Shown: piece after piece, positions 27,411-35,257 of the stretch
Layout of the letters: each line of letters starts with the position of its first letter
Numbering within the stretch: the stretch's first letter is position 1
Assembly: GCF_023715605.1 (NCBI RefSeq)
Contig: NZ_JAMBOL010000023.1
Location: 1 to 50,141, forward strand
DNA length: 50,141 nucleotides
From: Halalkalibacter oceani
Lineage (GTDB): Bacteria > Bacillota > Bacilli > Bacillales > Bacillaceae_D
Direction of reading: 5' to 3'
Translations under genes and position numbers: made by a program
Notes under the pieces: generated by a model
The model's input: the letters and a program-made list of their open reading frames with translations, nothing else
Database searches by the model: none
What the model was told of the DNA's origin: nothing

Positions 27411-27446
27411 AAGCCTAATTTCTCAATTGAGAAATTAGGCTTTTTA
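27411..27446 (+). terminator. strong orphan hairpin with T-tract
   Basis: AAGCCTAATTTCTC and GAGAAATTAGGCTT form a perfect stem around AATT, followed by TTTTT. There is no plus-strand gene directly upstream, since the yra cluster starts to its left on the other strand. It may insulate the yra promoter region or be left from a deleted gene. Confidence 0.65.
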
Positions 27447-27509
27447 ATATTGAAAATTTCCTTAACGTTGTAAATCCGCATTTTCCTGACGCTACCCCTT
27501 ATAAGGGAT

Positions 27510-27719
27510 TTGAATTTTGATGAAGCCCTAACATATCCAGAAATACTTGCAGCCGATAGAAATACTGTAAGGATTTACAATGAATATCAATGTAGATTTT
27601 CTAATCGTAAAATTTTCTATACCATTAAGGATAATAAAAAGAAAATCATGAGTCTAAATAAAGTAATGCCTCGCTCCTATAACCACAGTCAAGATTCTTT
27701 TTGCGTAATAGAATATTGA
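27510..27719 (+). pseudogene. coding-like remnant in a gene-poor stretch
   Basis: A TTG-initiated frame of 69 codons (NFDEALTYPEILAADRNTVR) has plausible protein composition but no clear ribosome binding site and no family match. The surrounding 27447-28046 has no other supportable gene. I regard it as a decayed fragment. Confidence 0.22.
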
Positions 27720-28046
27720 TTCAATTAACAGGAGAGTGTTTTAAATATTTCCATCGAGATTTTTAGTCTGTGGCTGTTTCAAACAATTTTTAAACGAATT
27801 GCTCTCAGGAGTTGCAACCAATAGTAGTCAATATCCAGTTGATTTCAACTGTGACATTTAATATAATAATAATTTACCATTCGAACTTTTTTCTCGGTAC
27901 CTTCCATTAGCTGAAGGAGGCGAGTTACAAATTTTTTACTCTTATGTACTTCTCTGATCGTCATTCAGCGAGAAGATGATAAGATTATTCTGAAAAGAAA
28001 GAACAATAATAGCTCTTTGAGCTGTAAGAGTATATATCACGCTTTT

Positions 28047-28092
28047 AAAGCGCAACAAAAGGGAAACTCCTTTCTTGTTGCGCTTTTTTTGC
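28047..28092 (+). terminator. terminator
   Basis: AAAGCGCAACAA and TTGTTGCGCTTT pair across a small inner stem (AGG/CCT) and are followed by a run of T. It separates the gene-poor stretch from the accessory genes downstream. Confidence 0.7.
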
Positions 28093-28279
28093 GTTCATAT
28101 AAAAAACGAGGAAAGGAGGCACATTCAGGTAGCTTCAGACCAAAAACCAAAACAAATACCACTATGTGTCTACACCAGCTAAGTTCTCATGATTATAGAG
28201 GACTTTTTATCAACGTTCAAAACAAAAAGAGCATAAGACCTGACCACAAGGCAGGCTGCTAAAAAAAGGAGTAATAAAA

Positions 28280-29332
28280 ATGAAAGCAATTTACATTGAT
28301 ACGAGATCACGATTAATTAGCGCTAAAGCAGTTTGGGTCACTCAAATTGCTCCAGGGCAGCTAATTATTCGAGAAGCCGTGGAACTTCCTCATATACCAA
28401 AAAGCGCAGAGCTGTATATTGTTGATGCAACTGGTTATTCCGCATTATCGTCTGAAGGGTTCGTAGAAGTGTTTCACGAATCCTCTTTTAATCAGTTTTC
28501 TATAATAGGAGAATTACTAATAGGAGAGGGCGGTTTAAAGCCGGTAGCTCCAAGAGAAGTATTTATGATAAAAAGGGGATATATACAACCCCTTACTACT
28601 CATGAGAATAGCAACGTTGATGTTGCTAACACAGCTTACTATTCACTTAAAGAAAGTTATAAATATCTTTCAAATTCAGTTTTGATCATGGAAGGTCAAA
28701 GCGATCAAACGAATGCTATTGATTTTTCAGGCGAAGTGATTACATTGGCTGAAAAAGAAGACAGTAAGGGAAATTTGGAACTGGAATTTCCTGAGGAGCA
28801 TCGCCAGGACATTGTTAATCCTATATCGGTCCAAGCCGCTGATATCATGGATGAACATTACTGGCAATATTACAATGATATTGAGTACTCAGCGGCTGAA
28901 AAACACAACAGTTTACTTAAAAAGGTTATTATTTCAATAATAGCCGAAACGGATGAAGAAATTAAATTCGGGAACGCTTTTTTCCAAAACCTTGATCGGA
29001 AAGTAGCAAATGTAATTGTCTCTGAAATGGTACGCAGAGGTGCCAGTTTAGAGGAATGTTTGGATGAATTTGAAGAACGTTATCGAGAGAAAGCAATAGC
29101 GATTCTCGATAACATATTAAATGTACAGCTAATAGAGGCACATCATGATGACAACAATCGCTTATTTACTTGGGTAGTTCCTGATACCCTAATTGATAAT
29201 TTAAGGATTGGTGCTAAAGTAGAGGTAGAAACAAAATACGGTATACGTACTGTTACGATTAATAATATTTTTAGAGGCCCCAATATTAACAGACATAAGT
29301 CTGTTTTAGGCCTGGCTGAAGAAGTAGAGTAA
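28280..29332 (+). CDS. accessory-element protein, DUF5839-like
   Basis: A 350-residue cytosolic protein starting at an ATG behind AAAAAAGGAG. The C-terminus (LRIGAKVEVETKYG, followed by TVTINNIFRGP) resembles the end of DUF5839-type proteins seen in Bacillus phages and plasmids; the assignment is from memory and tentative. The central part is acidic, with helical segments. It begins a run of four same-strand genes with long untranslated gaps, typical of phage or plasmid early regions. Function unknown. Confidence 0.6.
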   Translation: MKAIYIDTRSRLISAKAVWVTQIAPGQLIIREAVELPHIPKSAELYIVDATGYSALSSEGFVEVFHESSFNQFSIIGELLIGEGGLKPVAPREVFMIKRGYIQPLTTHENSNVDVANTAYYSLKESYKYLSNSVLIMEGQSDQTNAIDFSGEVITLAEKEDSKGNLELEFPEEHRQDIVNPISVQAADIMDEHYWQYYNDIEYSAAEKHNSLLKKVIISIIAETDEEIKFGNAFFQNLDRKVANVIVSEMVRRGASLEECLDEFEERYREKAIAILDNILNVQLIEAHHDDNNRLFTWVVPDTLIDNLRIGAKVEVETKYGIRTVTINNIFRGPNINRHKSVLGLAEEVE

Positions 29333-29380
29333 CAGGGATCAGAAACTCAGTAGATTAAAAAGGAAAAGGAGTTGCTTGAA

Positions 29381-29902
29381 ATGAAATGTTCAATTTTTTT
29401 TAAGCAAACAATAGAGGACGTGTACAAAGGTGAACTAGATGCACACTATTCATCTTTGGAAGAAGCGGAAAAAGACGCAGAACGGATTGTATCTGTCTTG
29501 AATGAAATCTCTGATTACGAGGTTTCATATGAAATTGACGTTACAGATGACCCTTGGGATATTTTAGTTCCAACAGGGAGGACACGAGCCATTACAAGAA
29601 ACTCCTACCGGTATTTTTATACCGTCGAGCACCACGGCGATACTTTTGATGATTTAGCAACTTACACAGTACCAGATCTATGCATTAAAATAGAGGCGCC
29701 GTATGGAGCGGGCTTATCTATTTTAAGAGAAGCTGTCCGCGCTCATCTCGAGTATTTAGTTTCGGTAGAGCGGGTAAGTTTTCCATCATCTAAAGAAGTG
29801 GAATGTAGGTCTGAGAAGTACCACGAACGAGTCAAGCAAGATATGATGACTGTTATATTAAACCCAGTTATCGAAAGAGAAAAACAAAAACTTGGCTTAT
29901 AA
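29381..29902 (+). CDS. hypothetical protein, phage/plasmid-like
   Basis: A 173-residue protein; the ATG at 29381 follows AAGGAG by nine bases (an in-frame TTG at 29372 is too close to it). It starts MKCSIFFKQTIEDVYKGELD and has acidic helical and strand segments but no motif I recognise. It follows the DUF5839-like gene by about 50 bp and ends at a perfect palindrome (CTTGGCTTATAAGCCAAG, 29890-29907). Function unknown. Confidence 0.55.
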   Translation: MKCSIFFKQTIEDVYKGELDAHYSSLEEAEKDAERIVSVLNEISDYEVSYEIDVTDDPWDILVPTGRTRAITRNSYRYFYTVEHHGDTFDDLATYTVPDLCIKIEAPYGAGLSILREAVRAHLEYLVSVERVSFPSSKEVECRSEKYHERVKQDMMTVILNPVIEREKQKLGL

Positions 29903-29927
29903 GCCAAGCCTGACTATATGTTAACAA

Positions 29928-29960
29928 AAAGAGTCCTTTGATTATCAGAGGGCTCTTTTC
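29928..29960 (+). terminator. terminator with 13-bp stem
   Basis: AAAGAGTCCTTTG pairs with CAGAGGGCTCTTT (two G-U pairs) over a five-base loop and runs into TTCGATTTTC. It ends the transcript of the preceding gene. Confidence 0.65.
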
Positions 29961-29991
29961 GATTTTCATTAAAAAGGAAAGGATGAGGAAA

Positions 29992-30186
29992 ATGATAAAG
30001 AGACTTTTTTGTAAACATATGAGCTCAACGCTAATTAGAAAGGGACAGTGGATTCCCAGTTTCTATACGACAAATGGTTTAGAGGACGAGGAGGAAAGGA
30101 TCCTAATTTTCCAATGTGATACATGTAAAAAGCAAATAAAAAAGAAACAAGTCAGATCTTATGGTTCAATTATAGATTTTGACTAA
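29992..30186 (+). CDS. small zinc-ribbon-like protein
   Basis: A 64-residue basic protein from the ATG at 29992 (GGATGAGGAAA upstream). It has an N-terminal Cys-x-His (FCKH) and a CDTC pair about 35 residues later, enough for one zinc site. Such small proteins are common in Bacillus phages and plasmids. Function unknown. Confidence 0.5.
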   Translation: MIKRLFCKHMSSTLIRKGQWIPSFYTTNGLEDEEERILIFQCDTCKKQIKKKQVRSYGSIIDFD

Positions 30187-30212
30187 TTTAAAAACAAAAG
30201 GAGAGATAGTAG

Positions 30213-31100
30213 ATGCAGCAGCTCGAACTATTACCTAATGATTATACTCAACACAAAAAATATATCCAGGGATATTTCAAGAGTAAAAACGAGATCATAA
30301 ATAAGTTAATAGAAGATGGAAAAGATGATATTTATTACGTATTATCTTTCGGAGGAGGGACGCAATCAGCGCACCTTCTTGAGGACCACATCCAGGGAAA
30401 GATTCACTATGATTTCATTATTTTTAGTGACACAGGAGCCGAACCTGATTTTATCCGGAAGCAAGTTGACTGGTGGAAAAACAGATTGATGGAGAAAAGA
30501 ATTGATACACCTTTCATTGTGACAAGACACAGCAGCATGCATTCCGGTTTAGAGGAGATGTTATGGAGGTATCTCGAAACGGATTACGAACGATTTCAAA
30601 TGCCCCTCTACCTCAGTAAGCTTAATGAGAATGGAACAGAAATTCCCGCGGGTATGACTCCAAGACAATGTACGATTGATTTCAAGATTGTACCTGTGAA
30701 GCAAACGATCCGTAAAATAATCCTAAAAAAATATGGACGAATGCATAACCAACGCATGCCGGCTAATGTGGCCATTATACAAGATATCGGTTTTTCATAT
30801 GATGAATTAAATCGTATTAATATGTGGCAAAGTCCACAATACAAATACATTTATATGGCATACCCGCTAGTGGAGCAGGGGCTAACAACAGAGGAAAGCA
30901 TAACCTTTTTGAGTCAGAACAATTTTCCGGAGAAGCGATCGCGGTGCTATCTCTGCCCGTTTAATTGTGATATGCCGGGTATGAATTGGGTCGAGATCAT
31001 ACAAGAAGAGCCATTGTCATGCCTAAAAGCATGTTACTTTGATAGAAACATACGTGAAGTGATAAAAAGTGGACGGAAGCGACTAAAAAAATTTAGTTGA
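30213..31100 (+). CDS. PAPS-reductase/DndC-like PP-loop protein
   Basis: A 295-residue adenine-nucleotide alpha-hydrolase-fold protein. The PP-loop is SFGGGTQSAHLL (about residues 45-56), close to the SGGKDS-type ATP pyrophosphatase loop, and IIFSDTGAEPDF follows as in PAPS reductases. Cysteines in RQCTIDFK and RCYLCPFNC could bind an iron-sulfur cluster, as in DndC and related enzymes. No dnd genes are adjacent. It starts at the ATG at 30213 after AAAGGAGAGA. It might modify nucleic acid with sulfur or serve in phage nucleotide metabolism; both are inference. It ends 5 bp before a CstR-type operator that controls the next gene block. Confidence 0.75.
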   Translation: MQQLELLPNDYTQHKKYIQGYFKSKNEIINKLIEDGKDDIYYVLSFGGGTQSAHLLEDHIQGKIHYDFIIFSDTGAEPDFIRKQVDWWKNRLMEKRIDTPFIVTRHSSMHSGLEEMLWRYLETDYERFQMPLYLSKLNENGTEIPAGMTPRQCTIDFKIVPVKQTIRKIILKKYGRMHNQRMPANVAIIQDIGFSYDELNRINMWQSPQYKYIYMAYPLVEQGLTTEESITFLSQNNFPEKRSRCYLCPFNCDMPGMNWVEIIQEEPLSCLKACYFDRNIREVIKSGRKRLKKFS

Positions 31101-31105
31101 TTATG

Positions 31106-31140
31106 TACCCATATAGGTATAAACTATACCTATATGGGTA
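31106..31140 (+). promoter_or_regulatory. double CstR-type operator with promoter
   Basis: TACCCATATAGGTATA (31106-31121) and TATACCTATATGGGTA (31125-31140) form a perfect 16-bp inverted repeat about AAC. Each arm is itself an ACC-N-GGT site like those near the CstR gene. A promoter overlaps: TTGATT (31097-31102), 17 bp, TAAACT (31120-31125). This is the strongest of the operators in the window. Confidence 0.7.
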
Positions 31141-31168
31141 TTATTTAGTAGAGGAAGTGGTGCATCAT

Positions 31169-31346
31169 ATGAAGAATGAAGAAAAAAAGTTGTTCAACTA
31201 ACCAGTGTGGAATGAATAAAGGGACAACAGATGGTAAAAAGGCTAAAATATCGCGTCCAATATGACCAGCTGTTTATCTTTGGTTCCTGGTAGGAGCTAT
31301 ATTTATTATCTTTAGTATTATGGGTACTGTACTCTCAATTTTTTAG
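31169..31346 (+). pseudogene. decayed small membrane protein behind the CstR operator
   Basis: From the ATG at 31169 the frame stops after ten codons. A one-base shift in the A8 run (about 31181-31188) restores CSTNQCGMNKGTTDGKKAKI, and after an in-frame TGA (31257-31259 region) the same frame continues PAVYLWFLVGAIFIIFSIMG, a single transmembrane helix, to the TAG at 31346. Two lesions in about 58 codons suggest a dead gene. The original was probably a small Cys-containing membrane protein of the sulfur regulon. A 15-codon frame (31362 on) follows it. Confidence 0.5.
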
Positions 31347-31397
31347 GGGGTATTGTTAATTATGGATCGTACTTTATTTAGTTATAGAGTCATGGAG

Positions 31398-31423
31398 AAG
31401 TGCATGTAAAAATGCACTTTTTT
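31398..31423 (+). terminator. terminator before the ccdA block
   Basis: AAGTGCAT and ATGCACTT form an 8-bp stem followed by TTTTT. It overlaps the end of a 15-codon frame beginning at an ATG near 31362 with GGGGG upstream, which could be a leader peptide; nothing else supports attenuation. Confidence 0.6.
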
Positions 31424-31491
31424 CGTTTTATTTATTTCTTAAACGTTTCTTAATATTCACAAAGTATAACTGAGAATAAAGGAGGAGAATT

Positions 31492-32154
31492 ATGGAGGAG
31501 TTTTTAATTATTGGTTCGATACGTTTGCCTAGCAAATGGATCTTTATTGGGGTTGCACTAGTAGTAGCCTATCTAGCAATGAACATTCGTTTAAGTCGAT
31601 TAAATTTAGACAAGAAACCATTATTAGATACGGTATTTAATGCGTTATTTTATAGTTTTATTGTTTGGAAACTAAGTTATGTATTATTCAATCCGGTTCA
31701 TGCTTTTGCCTATCCACTGGGTATTCTTTATTTTGATGGTGGTCAAAAAGGAATGTTGTTAGGAATTCTAATGGGCTTCATTTATATTTACTTTCAATCT
31801 ACTAAGCAGAGCATAGGAATAGTAACGTATGTGAATCTTACTTTCAGTGGTTGGCTTGCAGGGAGCGCAACTTATTTTATTTATTTAATCCATACAAATT
31901 ATATTTACTACTCTGGTCAAATTGTTTTAGCTGGGTGGCTACTATTTGTCATGTCGAAGAATAAAGAAGTAGATCTTGGAAAAGGATTATCCAACAGCCT
32001 ATTAATTTATAGTCTAGGTCAAATCTTTTTAGGTTATTTGACTCATATAAAACCAGTTATTCTTGGGTTCACAAATCTCCAAATTGGCTTTATCCTGTTA
32101 GCTCTACTTATACTAATCGTGCAGAAAAGGAAAAGAGGTGAGAAAAATCGATAA
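31492..32154 (+). CDS. multi-pass membrane protein, distantly Lgt-like
   Basis: A 220-residue protein with about seven hydrophobic helices. The stretch PLGILYFDGGQKGMLLGILM faintly resembles the glycine-rich region of prolipoprotein diacylglyceryl transferase, but key Lgt residues are not evident, so I would not assign that activity. It overlaps ccdA by 17 bp and precedes a TlpA-like thioredoxin, so it probably belongs to an extracytoplasmic thiol-redox unit. The ATG at 31492 follows AAAGGAGGAG. Confidence 0.6.
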   Translation: MEEFLIIGSIRLPSKWIFIGVALVVAYLAMNIRLSRLNLDKKPLLDTVFNALFYSFIVWKLSYVLFNPVHAFAYPLGILYFDGGQKGMLLGILMGFIYIYFQSTKQSIGIVTYVNLTFSGWLAGSATYFIYLIHTNYIYYSGQIVLAGWLLFVMSKNKEVDLGKGLSNSLLIYSLGQIFLGYLTHIKPVILGFTNLQIGFILLALLILIVQKRKRGEKNR

Positions 32155-32854
32155 TTTATCCATTTTAGTAGCCTTTACCGCAGGACTGCTTTCTTTCTTA
32201 TCACCATGTGTATTTCCATTACTTCCTGCTTACATTGCTACGTTAACAGGTTCTACAGTCTCTGATAAGGTCAATGTAAATAAGAAACTAGTATTTACTA
32301 GATCAATTAGCTTTATTTTAGGATTTAGTATCATCTTCGTCCTTTTAGGAGTATCCGCAAGTTTCATAGGTCAAATGTTTATGGAAAATAGAAACATTGT
32401 TGAAAAAATAAGCGGACTCCTTATTATCATCTTTGGACTTCAAATGGTAGGCCTTTTACAACTCAAATTCCTTATGAGGGAAAAAAGAATACATATGCAA
32501 TCTAAAAGGTCAGGTGCAGGACCTTCCTTTTTAATTGGAATGGCTTTTGCATTTGGATGGAGTCCATGTGTAGGTGTTGTTTTATCCTCTATTTTATTAT
32601 TAGCAGCCTCGCACGAAACAGTAAGTAGTGGTGTGATTTTATTGTCAGTGTACTCGTTAGGATTGGGGATACCATTTTTAATGGTATCAATACTTGTGAC
32701 CTATTCATTGAAAGTTGTAAGGAATATTAATTCAATCTTACCTAAATTGAGTGTAGTTAATGGTTGGATTTTAATCGGTTTAGGTTTGCTTCTATTTACA
32801 GGTCAATTTCAAAGAATTAGTGCTTGGCTTGCAACTTTCACCTATTTTGGTTAA
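32138..32854 (+). CDS. ccdA: CcdA-family thiol:disulfide transmembrane transporter
   Basis: A 238-residue membrane protein of six helices. It carries the two family cysteines, in SFLSPCVFPLLPAY (helix 1) and FGWSPCVGVVLSS (helix 4), which shuttle electrons from cytosolic thioredoxin to extracytoplasmic partners. The GTG start at 32138 has AAAGG seven bases upstream and overlaps the preceding gene. The TlpA-like protein just downstream is its natural acceptor. In a sulfide/persulfide context the pair could keep exported or membrane thiol proteins reduced; cytochrome c maturation is the classic alternative. Confidence 0.9.
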   Translation: MRKIDNLSILVAFTAGLLSFLSPCVFPLLPAYIATLTGSTVSDKVNVNKKLVFTRSISFILGFSIIFVLLGVSASFIGQMFMENRNIVEKISGLLIIIFGLQMVGLLQLKFLMREKRIHMQSKRSGAGPSFLIGMAFAFGWSPCVGVVLSSILLLAASHETVSSGVILLSVYSLGLGIPFLMVSILVTYSLKVVRNINSILPKLSVVNGWILIGLGLLLFTGQFQRISAWLATFTYFG

Positions 32855-32872
32855 GGAAAGGAAAATAAAAAG

Positions 32873-33433
32873 ATGAAAAAACAAAAGAATTTGATTGTGA
32901 TCCTCCTTTTAGTTGGGCTAATAGGATGGGGTTTAATGGATATACGTGGACAAAGTGGGAATGAACCGAATAGTGAAACGACTGTAGTAGATGTTGAAGT
33001 AGGATTAAACCAAGGAAATTTGGCACCGGACTTTGAATTAGAAACATTAGAAGGAGAGCCATTGAAGTTATCAGACTTTAGAGGGGAAAAAGTAATCCTA
33101 AACTTATGGGCAACTTGGTGCCCACCATGTCGAGCTGAAATGCCCCATATGCAAGACTACTATGAGAAGCATAAGAATGATGGAGTTACAATATTGGCAG
33201 TTAATTTAACAACTCAAGAGCGAAATAAAGATGCGGTAAGGCCTTTTGTGTATGAGGAATTTCAATTGACATTTCCAGTTGTATTAGATGTGGATGGTGA
33301 TATTGGAGCGATGTACCAAGCTTACTCTATACCAACAACTTATGTCATTGATACTGAGGGGTTAGTTCAAAATAAAGTAATTGGGCCCATGTCTTATGAA
33401 ATGATGGAGACAATGATAAACAATATTAATTAA
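32873..33433 (+). CDS. membrane-anchored TlpA/ResA-like thioredoxin
   Basis: A 186-residue protein with an N-terminal signal anchor (KNLIVILLLVGLIGWGLM) and an extracytoplasmic thioredoxin fold. The active site is ATWCPPCRAEMP; the cis-Pro loop is SIPTTYVID. It resembles ResA and StoA of Bacillus. It follows ccdA by 18 bp and is presumably reduced by it. Likely substrates are apocytochrome c or other outer-surface disulfides; which one cannot be told from sequence. Confidence 0.87.
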   Translation: MKKQKNLIVILLLVGLIGWGLMDIRGQSGNEPNSETTVVDVEVGLNQGNLAPDFELETLEGEPLKLSDFRGEKVILNLWATWCPPCRAEMPHMQDYYEKHKNDGVTILAVNLTTQERNKDAVRPFVYEEFQLTFPVVLDVDGDIGAMYQAYSIPTTYVIDTEGLVQNKVIGPMSYEMMETMINNIN

Positions 33434-33454
33434 TACGAGATGTGGAGGTTCGGA

Positions 33455-34144
33455 GTGAACACTAAGGGCAAATCTATTTTAATTGTAGAAGATGATCATA
33501 AAATAAGACAATTAATTAAGATCTATCTTGAAAAAGAAGGTTATGATGTGTGGGAGGCGGGAGACGGCAAACAAGGCATAGACATGTTTGAGCGGTACGA
33601 TCCGTGTTTTACGATCATTGATTTAATGCTTCCTGAAGTCAGTGGAGAAGAGGTTTGTAAATGGATTAGGACAGAGAAGAAAAGTGATAGTCCGATTATC
33701 ATGGTTACAGCCAAGGTGGAAGAAAAGGATCGGATTAATGGTCTCAGAATGGGGGCGGATGACTATATAACAAAGCCATTTAGTCCCAATGAACTTGTTG
33801 CTCGCGTCGAAACGGTGCTGCGTCGAACAGAGAATCGTTGTAATAAAATTAGTTTTCAAGGGATCACAGTGAAGCCTTTAAAGGGAGAAGTGAATTTTAA
33901 TGGAACGAAACTTTCTTTAACAAATAATGAAAGCAAATTACTATACATGTTCATGAAGCACCCGAATCAAATCTTATCAAGAGAACAGATGATCGAAGAA
34001 CTTTATCCAAATGTTGAGAAAGATATTACGAATCGGACAATTGATGTCCATATCCGAAATCTTAGGGAAAAACTAGAGCAAGTAGACGCTCCAGATTGTA
34101 TTAAAACAGTTCGGGGCATGGGGTATCAGTTTGTTGCCTTTTAA
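33455..34144 (+). CDS. OmpR/PhoB-family response regulator
   Basis: A 229-residue regulator. I chose the GTG at 33455 with GGAGG seven bases upstream; an ATG at 33440 lies before the ribosome binding site. The receiver domain has the acidic pair VEDDHK, phospho-acceptor Asp in TIIDLMLPE, Thr in MVTAK and Lys in ITKPF. The C-terminal winged helix ends with the typical TIDVHIRNLREKLE and VRGMGYQF. It overlaps the histidine kinase by 14 bp and shares the operon with ccdA and tlpA, so it may respond to redox or envelope state. Confidence 0.92.
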   Translation: MNTKGKSILIVEDDHKIRQLIKIYLEKEGYDVWEAGDGKQGIDMFERYDPCFTIIDLMLPEVSGEEVCKWIRTEKKSDSPIIMVTAKVEEKDRINGLRMGADDYITKPFSPNELVARVETVLRRTENRCNKISFQGITVKPLKGEVNFNGTKLSLTNNESKLLYMFMKHPNQILSREQMIEELYPNVEKDITNRTIDVHIRNLREKLEQVDAPDCIKTVRGMGYQFVAF

Positions 34145-35234
34145 ACAAATCGTAAAAAGAATGATAAAAATAAACCTTATGTTGAAGCTAACGGTGATAA
34201 ATAGCATCGTTGTCGGACTGGTCATTTGGATTGTTGGTGTATCTGTAAAAGATTTTGCTTGCTATTTAATAGAACAAGAAAATTCTCTTTCAGCTGAACA
34301 AAGGTTGGGTTTTACAAATCAATTGGATTCTTACCTGGTTTACGCTGTTATTCTCTCCATCTTCATTGCTGCGGTCGTTCATTTTTATTTCATTCGTTCA
34401 TTATTATACCCACTAAGTACATTAACGGAGGTGACAAAAGAGATTGCAAAAGGGAACGATCCAGTGATTATTTATAACAAAAATTCTGATGAAATCGGGC
34501 AATTATCAAGGCACTTTAATGAGATGATAAGGAAAATAAAAAAAGTAGAGGAATCTCGTGAGAAAATGACCCAAGATGTTGCTCATGAGTTAAGAACTCC
34601 TTTAACCAATATCAATGGCTATTTAGAGGCGTTAAGATCGGGAGTAATAAATGGAAATCAAGAGCTATACGATTCTCTTTTCGAAGAGTCGAAGAGGCTT
34701 ACAAGTCTTGTTGAACAATTGCAACAACTTAATGTTTGGAAAAATGAATATGGCAGCTCTGTAAATTATGAGTGCTTATCTATTCGTCATCTCATTGAAA
34801 GCCAAGTTGAAATTTTTCGCTTAGAACTTCAGAAACAATCGATCCAAATCAAGGTTAGCGTAGAAGATAAACAGTTACACGCTGAGAAAAAGGGATTGAA
34901 ACAGGTCTTAACAAATCTAATTGAAAACGTCCTCAAATATGATAAGGGGGGATGGATGGAGATTAAAGGTTTTATGAGTGAAAAAGGCTACCAAGTTCAA
35001 GTGAAAAATGAAGGGCTACCTATTCCAGTTGAAGATCCGAACCAACCTTTTGAACGTTTTTATCGAGCTGACCTTTCACGGAATCGTAATTTAGGAGGGT
35101 CTGGGCTAGGACTATCGATTGTCAAAGAGATTATTAAAAGTCATAACGGAGAAGTAGGTCTAAAAACGAGTAAAAATGTTCATACATTTTGGTTTACGTT
35201 ACCAATTGAAAATGAAAGAACGTTTTCTGGATAA
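34131..35234 (+). CDS. membrane sensor histidine kinase
   Basis: A 367-residue kinase with two transmembrane helices (about residues 18-42 and 68-90) bounding a short extracytoplasmic loop, a HAMP domain, the H-box DVAHELRTPLTN, an N-box LIENVLKY, and G2 GGSGLGLSIVKEI. The loop is only about 25 residues, so it probably senses through the membrane rather than by a large ligand-binding domain. One Cys (DFACYL) lies at the outer face of the first helix, a possible thiol sensor. TTG start at 34131, overlapping the regulator. Confidence 0.9.
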   Translation: MLPFKQIVKRMIKINLMLKLTVINSIVVGLVIWIVGVSVKDFACYLIEQENSLSAEQRLGFTNQLDSYLVYAVILSIFIAAVVHFYFIRSLLYPLSTLTEVTKEIAKGNDPVIIYNKNSDEIGQLSRHFNEMIRKIKKVEESREKMTQDVAHELRTPLTNINGYLEALRSGVINGNQELYDSLFEESKRLTSLVEQLQQLNVWKNEYGSSVNYECLSIRHLIESQVEIFRLELQKQSIQIKVSVEDKQLHAEKKGLKQVLTNLIENVLKYDKGGWMEIKGFMSEKGYQVQVKNEGLPIPVEDPNQPFERFYRADLSRNRNLGGSGLGLSIVKEIIKSHNGEVGLKTSKNVHTFWFTLPIENERTFSG

Positions 35235-35257
35235 AGTTGTTTTTTAGGAGGCTGTCA

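Noticed and set aside
28017-28262. 81-codon frame over the terminator at 28047
   Set aside because: It spans a strong terminator hairpin, has no good start and no protein-like conservation features.
29890-29907. CTTGGCTTATAAGCCAAG as a regulatory palindrome
   Set aside because: It covers the last codons and stop of a gene just before a real terminator; chance or a minor hairpin is the simpler explanation.
31257-31259. TGA in the small broken membrane gene as a second selenocysteine codon
   Set aside because: It precedes a hydrophobic helix where Trp would fit, no SECIS-like stem with a suitable loop follows, and the gene has another frameshift.
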